From Dethiobacter sp. (GTDB taxonomy: Bacteria > Bacillota > Dethiobacteria > Dethiobacterales > Dethiobacteraceae): a DNA stretch of 45,838 bases. The stretch spans positions 1 to 45,838 of the forward strand of contig JAGXRN010000013.1 in assembly GCA_018335875.1 (NCBI GenBank), given 5' to 3'. Every line of letters begins with the position of its first letter. The first letter of the stretch is position 1. Shown in pieces: positions 11,101-26,100 of this stretch. The position numbers and the translations under genes are program-made. Below the pieces are notes generated by a model that made no database searches, was not told where the DNA came from, and saw only the letters and a list, made by a program, of their open reading frames with translations.

Positions 11101-14100
11101 TCGATCATGGTGTCTCCGTCGTAAAAGGCGACTCTGAAGCGGCCGGCATCCGCCTGCCCGTCGTTTTTAACCGACACCGACAGGGGAATACTCTCCAGAT
11201 AGCCAACTTTACCGGCGGGCAGGCCCACGCTGAAGCTCTCCGCCACCAGGTCGGCAAAATACGACTGGCCGATCTGTACAAACTTGTCGAGGCGGTTGTT
11301 GTCATGGTCGCGCTCCTCCACCATGCGGCCCATGTCGTTGGCGATTACAGTTATCATATGGCTGCCGTGGGGCACGGTCCAATCAAAAGATACCGTTGTG
11401 GTGCCGCCCATGGGAATGGTCTCATTCACAGGCAGATATCCTTTATACTTGTAGTTCTCGTAGTAACCTACCAGAAATGGTGTTGTTACCGCTTCGCTGT
11501 TGTTGGACGAATTGGCCAGATTAAGTATGGTGGCCGTAACCCTCACCGTTTCACCCTCGGCAGGCGTCTTGTCAAAGCTGATATCTGTGACCCGCAGGTC
11601 GGCCCGTGTATCCTCCACCGTTACCATGATCTTGATTTGTGAAGTCTGCAGGTTGTTGTCGGTGATGTAGAGAATCGCCTCGCGCGACCCGCCCGTCAGG
11701 TAAGTGTGGCTGGTGGTCATACCGCTGCCGCTTTCGCCGTCACCAAAGTCCCAGATATAGGTTTGGATGTAACCGTCCGGGTCGTATGAGCGTGAGCCGT
11801 CAAAGTGGACCGGCTGTCCGGCGTAGGCATCGGCAATGTCATAGGACATGGCCACAGGCGCCTTATTGATAATCATGACTGTTTCTTTTGCTATACCTGG
11901 ATCTTCCTGCAGGTAGGCGCGCAGCAGCCAGGTCCCCCCGTCGCCCTCGTTCCAGGCGTCGGCGGCCGTGGTCGGGAACAGGTCATAAATGTAGCGCGCT
12001 TCATAGGGCACCAGATCGCTGAACTGCTGCGTACCGATCAGTTCTTCCCTGTTGCCTTTGACGGCAACAAACACAACCGTACCGCCGGCGGTATCTTTGC
12101 CCTTATTTTCGATCTGCGCCCTGACGCTGATCATGTCGCCCTCATTGGGGTTGATGCCGATGTCGTAATAAACCGTCTGGGCCTCCGCGCCCTGAGCCCC
12201 CTCCACGTAGAGGGTGCGCCCGTATTCAATCACGTTGACGGTCACGCCGCTGCCGTACTCGATGGTGTAGAAGGACTCGACAAAGCCATCGGCTGCGTCA
12301 TTTTTTGGTATTTCGTCGACGATGTAGATATAGCCGTAATCCCGCCAGTAATTGTTGATGCTTAAGGTAACGCTTGCACCGTCTATGCTCCGGGACCGCC
12401 GCACAGCGGCCATGGACCTTTCCGGACTCTGGTCGGGCAGCATGATCACCTGGTAGCGCACGCTGCTCTCGCCCAAGGTAAACGGCGGCGCCGGGACCTG
12501 CAAGGTCAGGGTGCTGCCTTCGTTAAGCGGCTCCACCACCGTGGTGTTGAGCGGCACATAAATCTGGGTTCTCAATCCTGAGGCCAAATTGATGAGATAA
12601 TTGGGGAAGCCTGTATAGCCCTCGTTGACCAGGGTAAGCGCATCGTCGCCCTCGCCCAAGAGGCCGTCTTTACCGGTAATTTCGGTATTAACGCCGATGA
12701 TCAGCGGGTTAAGCTGGACACCCTTATAGTCCCGGTGGGTGAGGGTGGCGCTGAATTCGCGGAATTCTCCCTCGTACGGCTTTTCCCCGGCCGACGCTTC
12801 ATACATCTTCCAGCGCACCAGCCAATAGCCGCTCACACTGCTCTGTGGGCCGATATCACCCAAATTCAGCCTGAAGCCGCCGTCTGCGCTGGTGCCAAAC
12901 GAACCGCCCACGATTTCAAACTCGGTCAAAAGCCCGGCCTGGTTGGTGGTTATCTCCAGCTTGCCCGAATCAATTACCAGGTTCCTGGCATAGCCAAAGC
13001 CGCTGTTTTCTGCGGTCACACCCAGCTTGAAGGGGACGCCGCTTTGTATTTTGTGGGGCACATAATAGTCCAGAGTAATTTTAGGCTGCGGCACAATCAC
13101 GATGGTCACGGCCTCGGTCTGCGTCTCCACCGGCTTGCCGTTGACGATGTAAGAGATGACTGCTTTGGCCAGGTAGGTCTTGCCATTCGGGTCTTCGCCG
13201 CCCAGGCCTGCGCCGGGAATGATCTGCCACTGGCCGGTCATGGACCTGCCGGCGGAGAGTGACCCCGAACCGTCAAGGGAACTCATGCCCTCCACGCCCA
13301 TGGGGATGACAAAAGTTTTGCCGGTGACATCGGTGCCGTCTTCTTCGGTTACCATCACGTTCACGGTGAGGTTCTGCAAAGCATGAACCGGGTAGCCGTT
13401 TGAGATGCGCAGCGTGGCGTCAAAAGCCTGGCGTTCCAGAGTGGCTGTCTGGTTCAGGGTAAGCTTTACAATCTCGTAGACACTGCCGCCGGCGCCGCTG
13501 TCATCCTCTTTGTTAGCCGGAGGCGGAAGCAGGTAGTCCAGCTCCTGCAGCTGTCCCTCGGGCAGGCTGAATTTTTCCTCCCTGGGAGCGCCGCCGGAGG
13601 GCGGCACCACGGTAACGCTGACGGTGGCCTGGCTTGGATTGTATAACGGCAGCCTGCCTGTTATATTCCCCGCAGGGTCCGTGGGCAGGCCGGTGTCACT
13701 GTCAAAGCTGACGTAGTTGGCCTTGAATTCAATGAAATTCGGCGCCGGGTTGCCATAGAGCAGGTTGTAATAGCCGGGCTGCACCAACAGCTGAATCCTC
13801 ACGCTGCCGTGGGCCGGAATCTCGCCGATATAGCCGCCGCCCATGATGCTGATGCCGGTATCGCCGGCACTGGCGCGCCTGACCTGTGCGGTAACGTCGG
13901 TGAGGGCGATTAGCCCTGTATTGATCACAGTCGCTTCCACCACCATGGCCGACTCCACCTGCTTGGGTATATTGACCCACGGCGGGACAAAACCAAATGA
14001 CGGTTTGGGCACATTGGCGCCAAATACCAGTTCCAGCTTAATGTCATAGGCATCTTCAATGGTGGTAGGCACAACAGTCCACTCGATCTGCACCGGCAGG

Positions 14101-17100
14101 CTTTCCATGGTCACATCCACTACCGACGGCTCCGAGCCGGGCATAATGTCGCACTGGCCGGTCAGCCTTTTACGACCCGTGGCATTGACGGTGTAGTTGT
14201 ATGTGCCAAGCTGCTTGTCGCTGAACGTCACCACGCCAAAGGCATCGCCCCGTGCCGAGAAGGTCTGGTAATAAGTCTGCTCCACGCCGCCCACCGAGTG
14301 CACATAGCTTTCCGTGCTGACCAGGATAACCTCGGCGTTTGGCACGCGTGAGCCGGTATCGTCCATGACCACAAAGGCCACATCGCCGATATTGGCGCTG
14401 GAGATCTCAGCGGCCACAGTTACCACGGCTTTGTACTGGCCGTTGGTCACCACCACGCTGTCCTGGTACTGCCCCAGTTTGGTGGTCTGCTGCGGTGCAA
14501 AAACGATATCAAAGGTTGCCGATTGGTTTGGTGCCAGGTTGACAGCGCTCAGGTTCTTGGCCGTGACCCACGGTGTCTTGGCCGGCTGTTCCAGGTAAAG
14601 GCCGCTTAACATACCCAGACCCTTGTTGGTAACCTTCACTGTCCGCGTCATTGTGGTCTCCGGGTTGAGCGCCACCTTGACCCCTTTGGGGTCGGTGACG
14701 GGAATGGGAGTGGCCGGACGCAGGTAGAGCGTGAGCAGACTCGTTGTTGTCGCTCCCTGTGCACTGGAAAAGATAACTCTATAGGTGACGGTGTCCGGCG
14801 CGTCAATGGGAGCGTGGAAATTCACCGTCACACTGGACTGGGCGCCCGGTGCCAGGGTGCCGGCCAGGGCTGCCGTATCCAGGGTGGCTGTCACGTTGCC
14901 AACGTCACCAACAGGAGTAAGCACCGCTGAAATCCCTGTCAGGCTGCTGTCACCGGCAAAGGCGGCATTCTTCAGCACAATTGTCCTGGCAAACGAAGAA
15001 TTCTTGCCCGCGGTCAACGCCAGATTACCCGGCTCCGCCGTCATCCCCCAAACCACAAAGTCGTTTGTTGCCGCAGTGCCAAGCTGCCGCTGCAGGGCGA
15101 AAGCGTTGATCATCCACTGTCCCGCTTCACCGGCCCTGGGGTAGTATTCATATGAGAAGTTGCCTGCCGCATCGGTGCGCACAAACCTGATATGCTGGCC
15201 CTGGTACATCATGATAATCTGGTTGCCCCGCTCATCTCTGCCGAATCTCGGCTCAGGCAGCATGGGCAGGAGCATCAGGTCGAGCACCACCAGTTCGTTG
15301 GCCATGGGCGTACCGTCCCTGAAAAGCATAGTGCCGCTTATTTTCACCGATTCGCCCAGATTGTACGTCTTTTTATTGGTATAGACCGAGGCGATCACAT
15401 CCTGGATAACGCGGATATTGACGGTGCTGGTGAGAGCTGCCACGCCGTCCGTGCCTTCAATGGTCAGGACGTAGCTGCCGCTGTCAAGCATGGCCAGCGG
15501 TATGTCGCGGGTAAATTTCTGTGCGGCGTGGCTGTAGCTCAGTGCGCCCTCGCTGACCACTTCTGAGCCTCTCTGCAAGATATAGTTTGCGGAAATGCCT
15601 TCATCCACGCCCACCAGGCCGCCGGGGTTGGCCGAATTGTAAAACTTCGCGCTGATGGGGATGCTGATATCCGACGAAGAGTAGAGGACAGCCAGAAAAT
15701 CGTCGTTGGCATCATCTTCACTGGGATAAGCATTCATTACCAGCCGGTCGTTAACCGTGATTTCTCCGCTCCATGCCCTCAACTTATCGTTCTCTGCGGT
15801 AACTGGCTGCTGCCTGACCTCATTGTAGATATCGGTCTCTATTTTAAATTCAAACTGGCCCGCTTTTTTCGGCGTCCAGGTGAGCGGGACAAAAGCGGTG
15901 CTGTAGCCGCGCAACCCCTCCACCGTGTAGCCTGCCGCCTGGGTAAATGCGGCGCTGCTGCCGGCTTCACGCACATACAGGCCAACGGTAAAGCGTTTGA
16001 AGATGGAGGCCAGGCTCTCATTGCCGATGGAGACCACAAAGGTGACCGGATTGTTGTAGCCCGCTGTCAGCGGCGACCAGTTTACCGTGGTAATGTTGAG
16101 GTTGGGGTAGACAATGCTGAGCACGGGCAGCGTCACGCTTCTCTTTAGCGCCGCTTCCGCCAGCACCTTGCCCTGTGGGTCCACGGTTACCGTGACTTTG
16201 CTTCTTGACCCGTCAGTTGCCTCTTTGGCGGTCCAGCGCGCCGTCACCTTTTTGCTTTCACCGGCTTTTAGCCCGTCGATGGCCACGGTCCTGACCACGA
16301 TACCGTCCACGGTCACGTTGACGTTGAACTTTTGTGTGATGGGGATGGGCGAAGTGTTGGTGATCTGCGTCTCGAAGGAAAGGGATGTGCCGTCGGCAAA
16401 CATGGTCTCGGCAGGCTCCCAGGTGATTTCGCCGATCTCAATGGTGGGAAACTGCACGGTGAATTCGTCCGTCTCGATGGTGAGCGTATTGTTGCCGGTG
16501 TCGAGCTCGATTAAGACCGGCAGGGGGTCATCGGCCACAACGGTGATAGTGTGGCTGCCCGCTGTGGGCACCGTGTTAAAGCTGACGGTAGCCGTCTGCC
16601 CGGGTAAAAGATTGTTGATCACCCGCTTGGCCGTGTATTCGCCGTCGATGTAAAGAGCCACAGAAAAGGCCTGCGCCGCCCTGTCCCCGATGTTCTCAAT
16701 TTCGGCACGGTACTCAAACGGTTCCTGGCTGCTGTAGACATTACCCTGAGGTACCCAGGTGATGGAATTTACCCTGACATCGGCAAAGGTGGTTTGCGTC
16801 GAGCTCAAAGCAACCGTCTTACTGTTGTTTGTCTTGTCTGCTTCTTTGAGGTTATCGAGAATATCATTGGCAACCACCTTCACCACGTGTTCGCCGGCCG
16901 TGGCCACCCAGGTGAAGACGGCTTCCGCCGTTTCACCCACGGCGATATTTGTGTTCACAGCCGTGTAACCCATATACTGGTTGTCGATATAGAAACCTGT
17001 GAGGAAGCTTAAGTTACTTTCGCCCTTGCCCTTGTTGCCGATGATGGCGCGAATGGTGACCACATCGTTTTCACTGGGGTCACTGGGCGACCAGATAATA

Positions 17101-20100
17101 TCTTCTATGTATAAGTCGGGGCGCGTATCAAGGACCGTAATGCTTTGCGCCGCTTTCGTTTTGGCGCCGAGGTTATCGGTGACGGTCAGCGAAACGGTAT
17201 AGGTCCCCGGCAGCGCATAAGCGTAACTGGCAGTGGCGCCGCTCAGGCTCTTGCCGTCGCCAAACTCCCACTTGTATTCGGTGATACTGCCGTCATCATG
17301 TGAACCTGTGGATTTAAAGGAGATGATTTCTCCGGAATTTACCTCGGACGGGACAACCATCACCGCCTCCGGCGGCCCATTGAGCACAAAGTTCATGGTG
17401 GTACTCTTGACGCCTGTACCAAGGTCAACGGTCGCGTCCGTGGTGGCAACCTCAGCCCTGATGTCCACGTGCGTCCCAGCCTGCGGTGTCCACTTAAATG
17501 TGGCAGCCGCGCCGCTCAAAGGCACATTGACAAAAACATCGCCAATTTCAACCCAGCCGTCACCTGTATTGTAGCTGAAGGTTACCCTGCCCGCCGCCGC
17601 GGCGAAACCGACATTGGCAAGTACTGCGGAAATGACAGCTTCCCTGCCCAGAACCGGCGCATCAGGCAGCGCCGTTAAGCCGGCAAGCGATAAATCACTC
17701 TCCGCTGTGGGTATGCCGGCAGCCCTGGCGGCAGGCAGGCTCTCGTTGCCCGCTTCATCGGTCACAGTTACATAGTAGTAATACCCTGTGCCGTTTTGCA
17801 GCCCGCTATGGCTGTAGATGGCGGCCTTTGTTTCCAGCAGTTTTTCGTACTGTGCAAAGGCGGCAGTATCGCTTGTGCTGGTGTAAATGGTGTAATGAGA
17901 CATATTTGGACCAAGCACCGGCATGATCACATTCAGGCTGCCGCTGCTTTTGGGGTTGGAAACGGTAACCGGGCCGGGCGCTCCCGGAGCTGTTTTATCC
18001 AGCATAAATTTACGGGTCTGGTAAGCGCTGTGCGGGCTCTCGTTGTCAACCTTCACCCTGATGCCGTACAAACCTTCAGGCAAGGCGGCGGTATCCCAGG
18101 TCAGCGTCGCCGCGAACAATTCTTCCTCCAGGCCAGGCAGATTAGTCAGGTTGACCAGCTTTTTCGTAACCACAGCATCACCGATGGGCTGCCAGACAGC
18201 ATCCTGTGGGATGTCGCCGCTTTCCTCCTGGCCGATATAGACATACTGGTAGCCGGCGCCGGTGACATTGACACTCTCTTCGATCAGTGCTTCCAGCTCC
18301 AGCACTCCCCCGAAGTAAAACCTGTCGGGCTTCATGCTCCTGATAATGGGCGACACTGCCTGATGCAGTGCATTGTAGGCGTTGCCCGTGCCGGAATACT
18401 CCGCGTTCATGGCGCTCTCGCGGCCGAGGTCGTTGACGATGGAGACCGCGTAATAGTAGCTGTCCTGCGGGTTGAGACCCCTGTCAACATACATGGCCGA
18501 CGTGGTGCGCTCGACGATTTTCGTCCACTCCTCCGCCGCCGATTGACGGCGGTAAACCGAGTAATGGCTGAAGTCGGCCCTGTTCACAGGCTCCCAGCTC
18601 ACAATCAGCTGCCACTGCGCCGCAAAAACACGCAGGCCTGCGGGAGGTGCGGGCGGGTCGTTGGCGATGACATAGACACCGGAGACGGTTGCCTTGTTGG
18701 AGGCTTCGTCCACCGCTTTGACCCTGAGCTCGTAGTAGCCGTCAGGAGTATCCTGCACACCGGCGGTGGCCGCCACGGTATCCCAGTGATAGCCGGCGCT
18801 GGGCCCGTCTAGCACGGCCATTACCTGCCAGTCGCCGCTTGGCGTCACGCCGTCCGCCGCCAGGCTGCGGGCGGCAAATTCAATACTGCTCACCGCCACA
18901 TTATCAGTGGCCGCAGCACTGAGCGCGACGATACCGCGCAGCGGCGTCTGTGTATCCGGTTCAAACGTGGTAATCACCGGGGCCGTCTTGTCGCCTCCGG
19001 CACGGCACGTCACAACAGCGCTCGGCACGCTCTCGTTGCCCAGCGTATCAACTGCGGTGACATAATAATAGTTGTCATCCAGCACTGACGCCTGCGTGTC
19101 GACGTACTGGTTCTGGTTCTGTGTCGCGGTGCCAAGCAGGGTGAAGCCAGACGCGGGTGATGCGCTTCTGTAAATGTTATAATTAGCCAAATCAGTGCTG
19201 CTGCCGCCGGGCGTGATAGCCAGCTGTACCCGCAGCTCTCCCGCAGCAGCCGTGACGGTAGGCACAGGCGGCGGCGTATTGTCAATGGTATACCTGGCGG
19301 TGGCCTGGGCCTGGTTGCCCGAGCCGTCAAAAGCTGTAACCAGGATTTCTATTTCTCCGTCGCTCTGGGCCGCGGTGTCAAAAGCCACTGTTCCGCTGGT
19401 ATTTTGTCCGATCAGCAGATTGCCGCCCGTCTGGACAAGCTCCAGCTTAATATTGGTAACACCGACGTTATCCTGGGCCAGGACGCTGATATTGGTTACT
19501 TTACTGATTCTGGAGCCGGTGGCCGGGCTCAGCCCCAGGATATCGGGCGGATCGGTATCGGCCAATGCAATGACGCCGGTAGAAACCGTCTTGACACTTT
19601 CCGCGCCGTAGCTGTCGTAGACGCTGACCGCGTAGCGGTAGCTTTGGCCGGCATCGACGTTGTAATCCGTAAAGGTGCGCAGCGTGGTAATCCGCACCTG
19701 CTGCCACGTAGCCCCGTCGTCAACACTGCGGTAGAGCCGGTATTCCCTGAATTCGCCGTCGTCGACGCCGGCCCAGCCCACAGTTATCCTCAGTGCGCCT
19801 GCTGTGGCCGCAATTGAGGGCGGCGCACCCGGCAGGCCGCTTCTGATATTCACGGTAAGCAAGCGCTGTGCCGTATTGCCCGAGGTGTCGGCAGCCACCG
19901 CCAGGATTTCGTAATCTCCGCTCTCCAGGACGGAAGTGTCCCACGCGTAGCCGGCCACGGCATTCTTGTTACGGCCGCTGTTTACGGTAATCACGGCAAG
20001 GTCGCTGTAGCCGCTCCCGCTCACCGCTTTGTATTTGAAGCTGACATCCCTGACGCTGATGTTGTCGCTGACCAATACGCTCAGGTTCAGCACGGCGGCG

Positions 20101-23100
20101 TTTCGCTGGGAGGTAAACGCCGCAATCACCGGATCGGCCGTGTCCTGCTCCGGGGTGACGGCAGCAGTGGCCGCCGACATGGCCCCGGCATTGCCGTAGG
20201 CGTCCACGGCACAGACGGTATAGAGATACGAAATATGGGGCTGCACAGTGTTATCGGTATAGCTCAAAACCCTGACATTCCCGGCCGCCAGGACCGCTTC
20301 GCTCTCGCCCTGTGCCGTCCTGTAGATATTGTAGCCGTAAGCGCCGGCCACCGCTTCATAACCCAGCGACACCGACAACACTCCCTGGGCCTGCGCCGTG
20401 ATATTTTGCGGCGCCGCAAGGCTGACGGCTGCTGTTTCAAAGGACGCCACAGCCGGTACCGCGCTGACGGCACCCACCAGTTTTAAGCTATGCTCACCGG
20501 GCGTGGTGTTTGTTACATAGCGCCAGACAGCGGAAACGCTGCCGTTTAGATTGGCATACAGGTTGAGCAGTACCGACGTGTTGTCGTCGATATAGAGTGC
20601 TACCCATTCATAAGGCTTAAAACCCTCGCCGGTGATGGTGAGATTGTCGCCGGCTCCAACCGCGGCGGAGGGCGTAACGCTCATCAGCGGTGAATACCCC
20701 ACCGACTGCACCGGGTTTGTCAGTTCCATGGCGCTCTCGTTGCCCAGGTCGTCGCGGGCAGCAATACCGTAGCTGTAGGTTTCACCCAAAACGATATTGT
20801 AATCGTTGTACGCGGTAACGGTCTTCGCCACCTGAGCCAAATATGTGAACTGGCTTTCGCCCGGCCCTTTTCTGTAGAGGCGGTAGCTCTGCAGGTCGCT
20901 GTCCGCCACGGCGTCCCAGGTGATTTTAATGCCGCCGGAAACTGCCATGGCCGCGGCATTGCCGGGCTTTGCCGGTGGTGTTTTGTCAAAAGTAAGCGTA
21001 ACAGCCAGATAGTCCGATTTGTTATCGCTGTAATCCACCGCCTTGGCCCTGACGTTATATTTGCCGTCGAGGCCCGTTGTATTCCACACGTAGGAGGCGG
21101 TTTGCACCGCGCCGATTGCTGTATAGGCTGGTGCGGCAATCACGGCCGCCTGCGTAAACGTCTCCGCGCTCTCCAGCTTGTATTCCAGGATAAAATGCTT
21201 GATCCGGTAGTTATCCTGGCCGCTGAGACTGACATATACCGAATTGCTGCTGCTGCGCCAGCCGTTGGCCGGATAGATGGCGGTCATCACCGGATCCTGC
21301 TCGTCGATCACCGCCGCTGCCGCCCCCGGCGCGCTTGGCGGCCCCTCGTTGCCTGCCCTGTCAACGGCGCTGACGGCAAAGAACCTCTCGCCGGTGGTGC
21401 CCAGCTCCACTTTGGCCGTCACCGCGCTGTGCACCGTCGCCAGGTGCACAAGGTTATCGGCGCTCTCGCCCATGAAAACCTTGTAGGTAATTACCGCATC
21501 GCTGAGCACAGGATCCCAGGCCACGGTAACCATGCCTGCCGACCCGGTTGCCGTCACATTGTCCGGCGCCGGCGGCGGTGTGTTGTCGACGATATAATTG
21601 CGCTGGGCACTGACTTGCCGGCCGGCCAGGTCAAAAGCGGTAAGCCGGAGCAGATAGGCGCCGTCCGTATACTGCAGTGTATTCCAGGCAAACGTGCTGC
21701 TGTAGTAATGCCGGTCGGCGGAAGAATAATAATAGGTTGGCGCGCCGTCAAACAGCGTGCTGAAGCTCTCCCCTCCGTCAGTGGAATATTCCAGCAGCAG
21801 GCGGTCCACGTACTGGTCGTCATAGGCGTACAGCTGAATATTTTTGCTCTGCGCCAGGTAGCTGCCCTCGGCAGGGCTGAAGCTGCTGATCACCGGGGCG
21901 CTGTCATCCGGCGCCAGTGACGCCACCACTTCGCTTGCAGCACTTTTGTTGCCTAGGCGGTCAAAAGCGGATACACCGTAGGTGTACTCCACCCCGGGCT
22001 GGACATGGACTTTAATATTCTGGGTGAGGCCAAGAGTCATCTTGGCCGTCTCCGCGATTAACTCATAATCCCCGCCGGCTTTTCTGTATACCCTGTATCC
22101 GGCCACGTCGGTGCTGGGCGATGCTGTCCAACTGACGACAATGGCCCGCTTCGTCACAGCCGCCGCTACTGCCGGCGCCATGGGCGCCTCGTAATCGATA
22201 AAAAAGCTGGTAGCTGCCTCATGGTCATCTGTAGCAATTTTGAAGATATATTCTCCGTCCGCCAGACCCTGGGGAATTGTATAGGTCAGCGCAAAACCGC
22301 CGTCCGCACCCACTGTGAAACCGGCGGCGATCACTGCCGCGTCAAAATAGAGCGTGGCGGTGGCCAGCGGGGTGAAGTTTTGCCCGCTGACGGTGACCAC
22401 GGTACCTTCTTTGCCTTCGCTAAAGCCATTGTCGTTTAACGCCCGCAAAATTACCGCTGCCGCCTCCACTGGTACGGCAACCTGTGTGTAAACAGCGCCG
22501 CTGCTTCCTGTTGCTTTAAAAATATGGTCGCCTTCCGCCAGGTAAGACGAGAGAGTATAAGTAACTGAGAGAGCGCCGCTGCTGTCTGTGGTTGTTGTGC
22601 CGCTTACCGTCGCGGTGATATCCTTATCGTCGAGATAGAACCTGATCCCGGCATCAAGGGGCATAAAGCCCGCAATGGTAATGGTCACAGTCTGACCCGC
22701 TTTGGGGTTCTGCGGTGTAATGCTGATTTCCGGCGAGTGTGCTCCCACCGTATAGACCGTCGCAGCCGTACGCCCGGAGGCCAGCCCGTTTGCCGTGACC
22801 TGCTTTTCTCCCGCACTGATGCCTGCCGGCAAAAGATAGTCAAAGCTCGCCTCGCCCAAGCTGTCCGCCGCCAGCTCCGCCGGGGAAATTTTCACACCGC
22901 TCATGAATACGGCAATTTTTTCACCGGGCGCAAAGCCGCCGACGCTCACAGTAACCGTGCCGCCGGGCATACCCGGGGACGGTACCACATCAACCTGTGC
23001 CGCCGACGCGGTAACGGTGTATGTTCCCGACGCCGTAAACCTGCTGCTGCCGCCTGTGGCCGTCACGGCGTAACTGCCCTCAGCCGCGTTGGCGGGAATG

Positions 23101-26100
23101 GCGTAAACATACACGCCCGCACCCGTGTCGTCGGCGTTTGGTGCAGCTGCCGCCAGGCCGCCCACCTGCAGGTGGACTGTTTCATTTGGCGCAAAACCGC
23201 TGAACCCGATGGTAAGTTCGGCAAGCGGCGCTGCGCTTGCCGGGGATACAGCGACAGCCGCTGATGGTGCCGTGACCGTTACGGAAACAGTGCCGCTGCC
23301 GCTTTGCTGCGAGGTGAAAAGCAGCTCGTGGCTGCCCGGCGCCGTACTGTAAGGGATGGGCATGGTAAAGACATGTACTCCTTCGCTGTCCGCCGTGTAT
23401 GTCCCGGCAACCAAACGCCCGTCAAAATAAGGCTTGATGCTCTCGCTTGCCGCAAGCCCGGCAATGGTTACCTGTACCGTTTGGCCCGGCAGGTAGCTGC
23501 CGCCGGCGTAATCCAGCACCAGCGGCACGCCGCTGTCGGCGCTGGCGGTCAGGCCGGTCGCCGCACCTGTAACAGCAAAGACAAACGGACCGTCCGTTGA
23601 CATGGTGTAGTCGTAGGGCTCGCACACACCGTCACTCCCGGCAGTCCTGCTTGTCACGTAGGAATTATTGACATAAAACCAAACGCTTTCCCCCGGCAAA
23701 AATCCGGAGGCGGCAAGGGTAACCTTCTGTCCACCGACAAAGCCGTTTGGCGCAATGGCTGTCAGGACGGGGTTAATGGTATCCGGCAGGGACACCTCAC
23801 AAAAGGCTGCCACGCGATTACCGCTGGTGGCGCCCACAAATTCCACGCTCATGTTGCCCGCATCGGCGTAGAGCGGTGTGTAATCATAGGTCAGCGGAGA
23901 GCCGGCGTAAGCATACTTGGTCGTCTTCTGGCTCCCGTTGACACGGATATAATAGTATTCCGACTGGGTAAAACCGCTGACGGTAAAGCTGATGCTTGTG
24001 CCGACAACGGCTGAGGCCGGTCCCGCTACCGACAGGCCGGCATTGACCACGATGTAAGTGGCAATGCTTTCCAGGCCGCTGGTGCTGCCTTTGGCGGTAA
24101 AGACCAGGCTGCCCGCCGCGCCGGCAGGCAGGGTGTAGCTGAAGCTGCGGTTGCCGTCGGTATCGGCATAGCCGCTGCGGATGGCGCTTGTGCCCTCACC
24201 AAGATAAACATTTATGTATTCACTTGGCGCAAAGCCATCTGCCGCAATGGTCACAGCCTGCCCGCCGCCCAAACCCTCCGGGGTGATGGCCAGCGCCGGT
24301 GAGAGCGGCGTGACGGCCAGGTTGATTTGGGCGGTATAGCCGCTGGTGGCGCCCTCCGCCCTGATGTTGAAGATACCATTGGCACTGTAGGGTATCCTGT
24401 AGTTGTTGTAGCTGTAGCTGCCGCTGGATGAATACAGGGTGGTTACCTGCACGCCGTTGATCAGCAGCCTGACGCTTTCATAACTGCTGCTGCCGGTTTT
24501 CTGAAAACCTTCAGCCGTAATATTGATCAGCTCTCCCGCCGTCGGTGTATTGTTGGATACCGACAGCTGCGGCGAGTAGCCGGCCACGGTATAGCTTCTT
24601 ATCGCCCGGGCGCCGCTGATCCTGCCCTCCGCCTTAAATGTATGTAAACCCGTAAGGTCGGCGGGGATTGTGTAGGTTGTCTGTGCCGTACCCTCGGCAT
24701 AGGAATAGGCATACTTGACCAGTTCATTGTCAACGTAAAAATCAACATATTCATTGGGCCGAAAACCTGCCGCCGTCAGCGTCAGCGCTTCACCCGGACG
24801 CGCCGCATCCGGGACTATGGACAGGCTGGGGTTGTAATCACCCACCACCGCCGCGGCCTCGTTCGAAGCGTCACTCTTGTTGCCGGCAATGTCCACGGCC
24901 ACAACTTTATACTTGAATTCGCTGCCGATGGCATCATAATTGGCATCAAGGTATTCCAACTGCTCCGCATCAAAGACCCGGGCATGGACGTTGGCAGTGA
25001 AGTTGCTGCCAACCGCAGCTTTGTAGATTTCATACACGGCAACATCGTCCGCCGGCTTGTCATAGGCAAGCCTGATCCGCCCCGGCATGCTCTCCGCCGC
25101 CAGCACCGGCGCGCCCGGCGGTGTATTATCCAGGGTGATTGAAATCTCCGCCGTCCCGGTATTGTCGAAGTGGTCGGTGACAGTGGCGCGCAAATCGTAA
25201 GTCCCGTCGGCAAAGGTATCGGGAATATAGAAACCAAGATACGTGCTGGTGGTATAAGTATAGCTCTGCTCTGTTACCGTCTGCCACTGATTTTCCCCGG
25301 CAGGCGAAGCCTCGATTTTGATACTTTTGATGCCGGCGTTGTCACTGGCAGCAACCTGCATGTACCTGTCGGAATTGACTATATCGCCGTCCCCGATATA
25401 GTACGCCGAAAATGCAATTTCCGGCGGGATTTCATCCGCCGCTGCACCGCCGGAGACGACATCTGAAAACCCGCTGGTATAACCGTAGCCGCTTCTCGCT
25501 TTGAGGGCATAGTAATATACCGTATCACCCATCACCGTATCGGTGAAAGTTGTCCCCCAGATATAAGACTGGTAAAGAGCAAGCTCCTCCGCCGCCGTGC
25601 CCCTGTACAGGTCGTAGGTGATATTGTCGGCGCCGCTTGAGGCTTCCCAGTTTAAAATAATTTGCCCTTCCCCCGGCGTCAGTGTTAAACCCTGCGGCAC
25701 GCTGGGAGGCGCCATGGCAATCTTGATGGTAATCGTATAATCACCGGTGTTGCCCGCCGCATCGTAGGGCACCGCCCGCAGCACAGCGTCGCTGTTATAC
25801 GGCGTATCGGCGGCGTACCAGTTTACATATTGGTTGGCGTCAGCCTCACCGAGATAATGCTCCTCCCTGCCCTGGGGCGTTATATAGTACCTGACCTTGG
25901 CAATGCCGGTGGTGCTGGAGGCGATGGCCCTGATCTGAAAGCTTGTGTAGTAGTAGGTGTCCGTGGTGTTGAAAGTATAGTTGTAGTAAGGTGGAGACGT
26001 ATACTGGATAGAGGTAATAGTATCGAGCACCGCGCTGTCTACCGTATAGGCGTAGACGCCCACGTCGCTTATGGTCTCACTGCCTGTGCCCAGGCCGGTC

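Noticed and set aside
17796..18812. Plus-strand open frame of 338 codons
   Set aside because: It is antisense to the FN3/Ig-like array of the giant gene. Long shadow frames are expected opposite GC-rich repeats, and the protein is rich in H, G, R and V without any recognisable domain.
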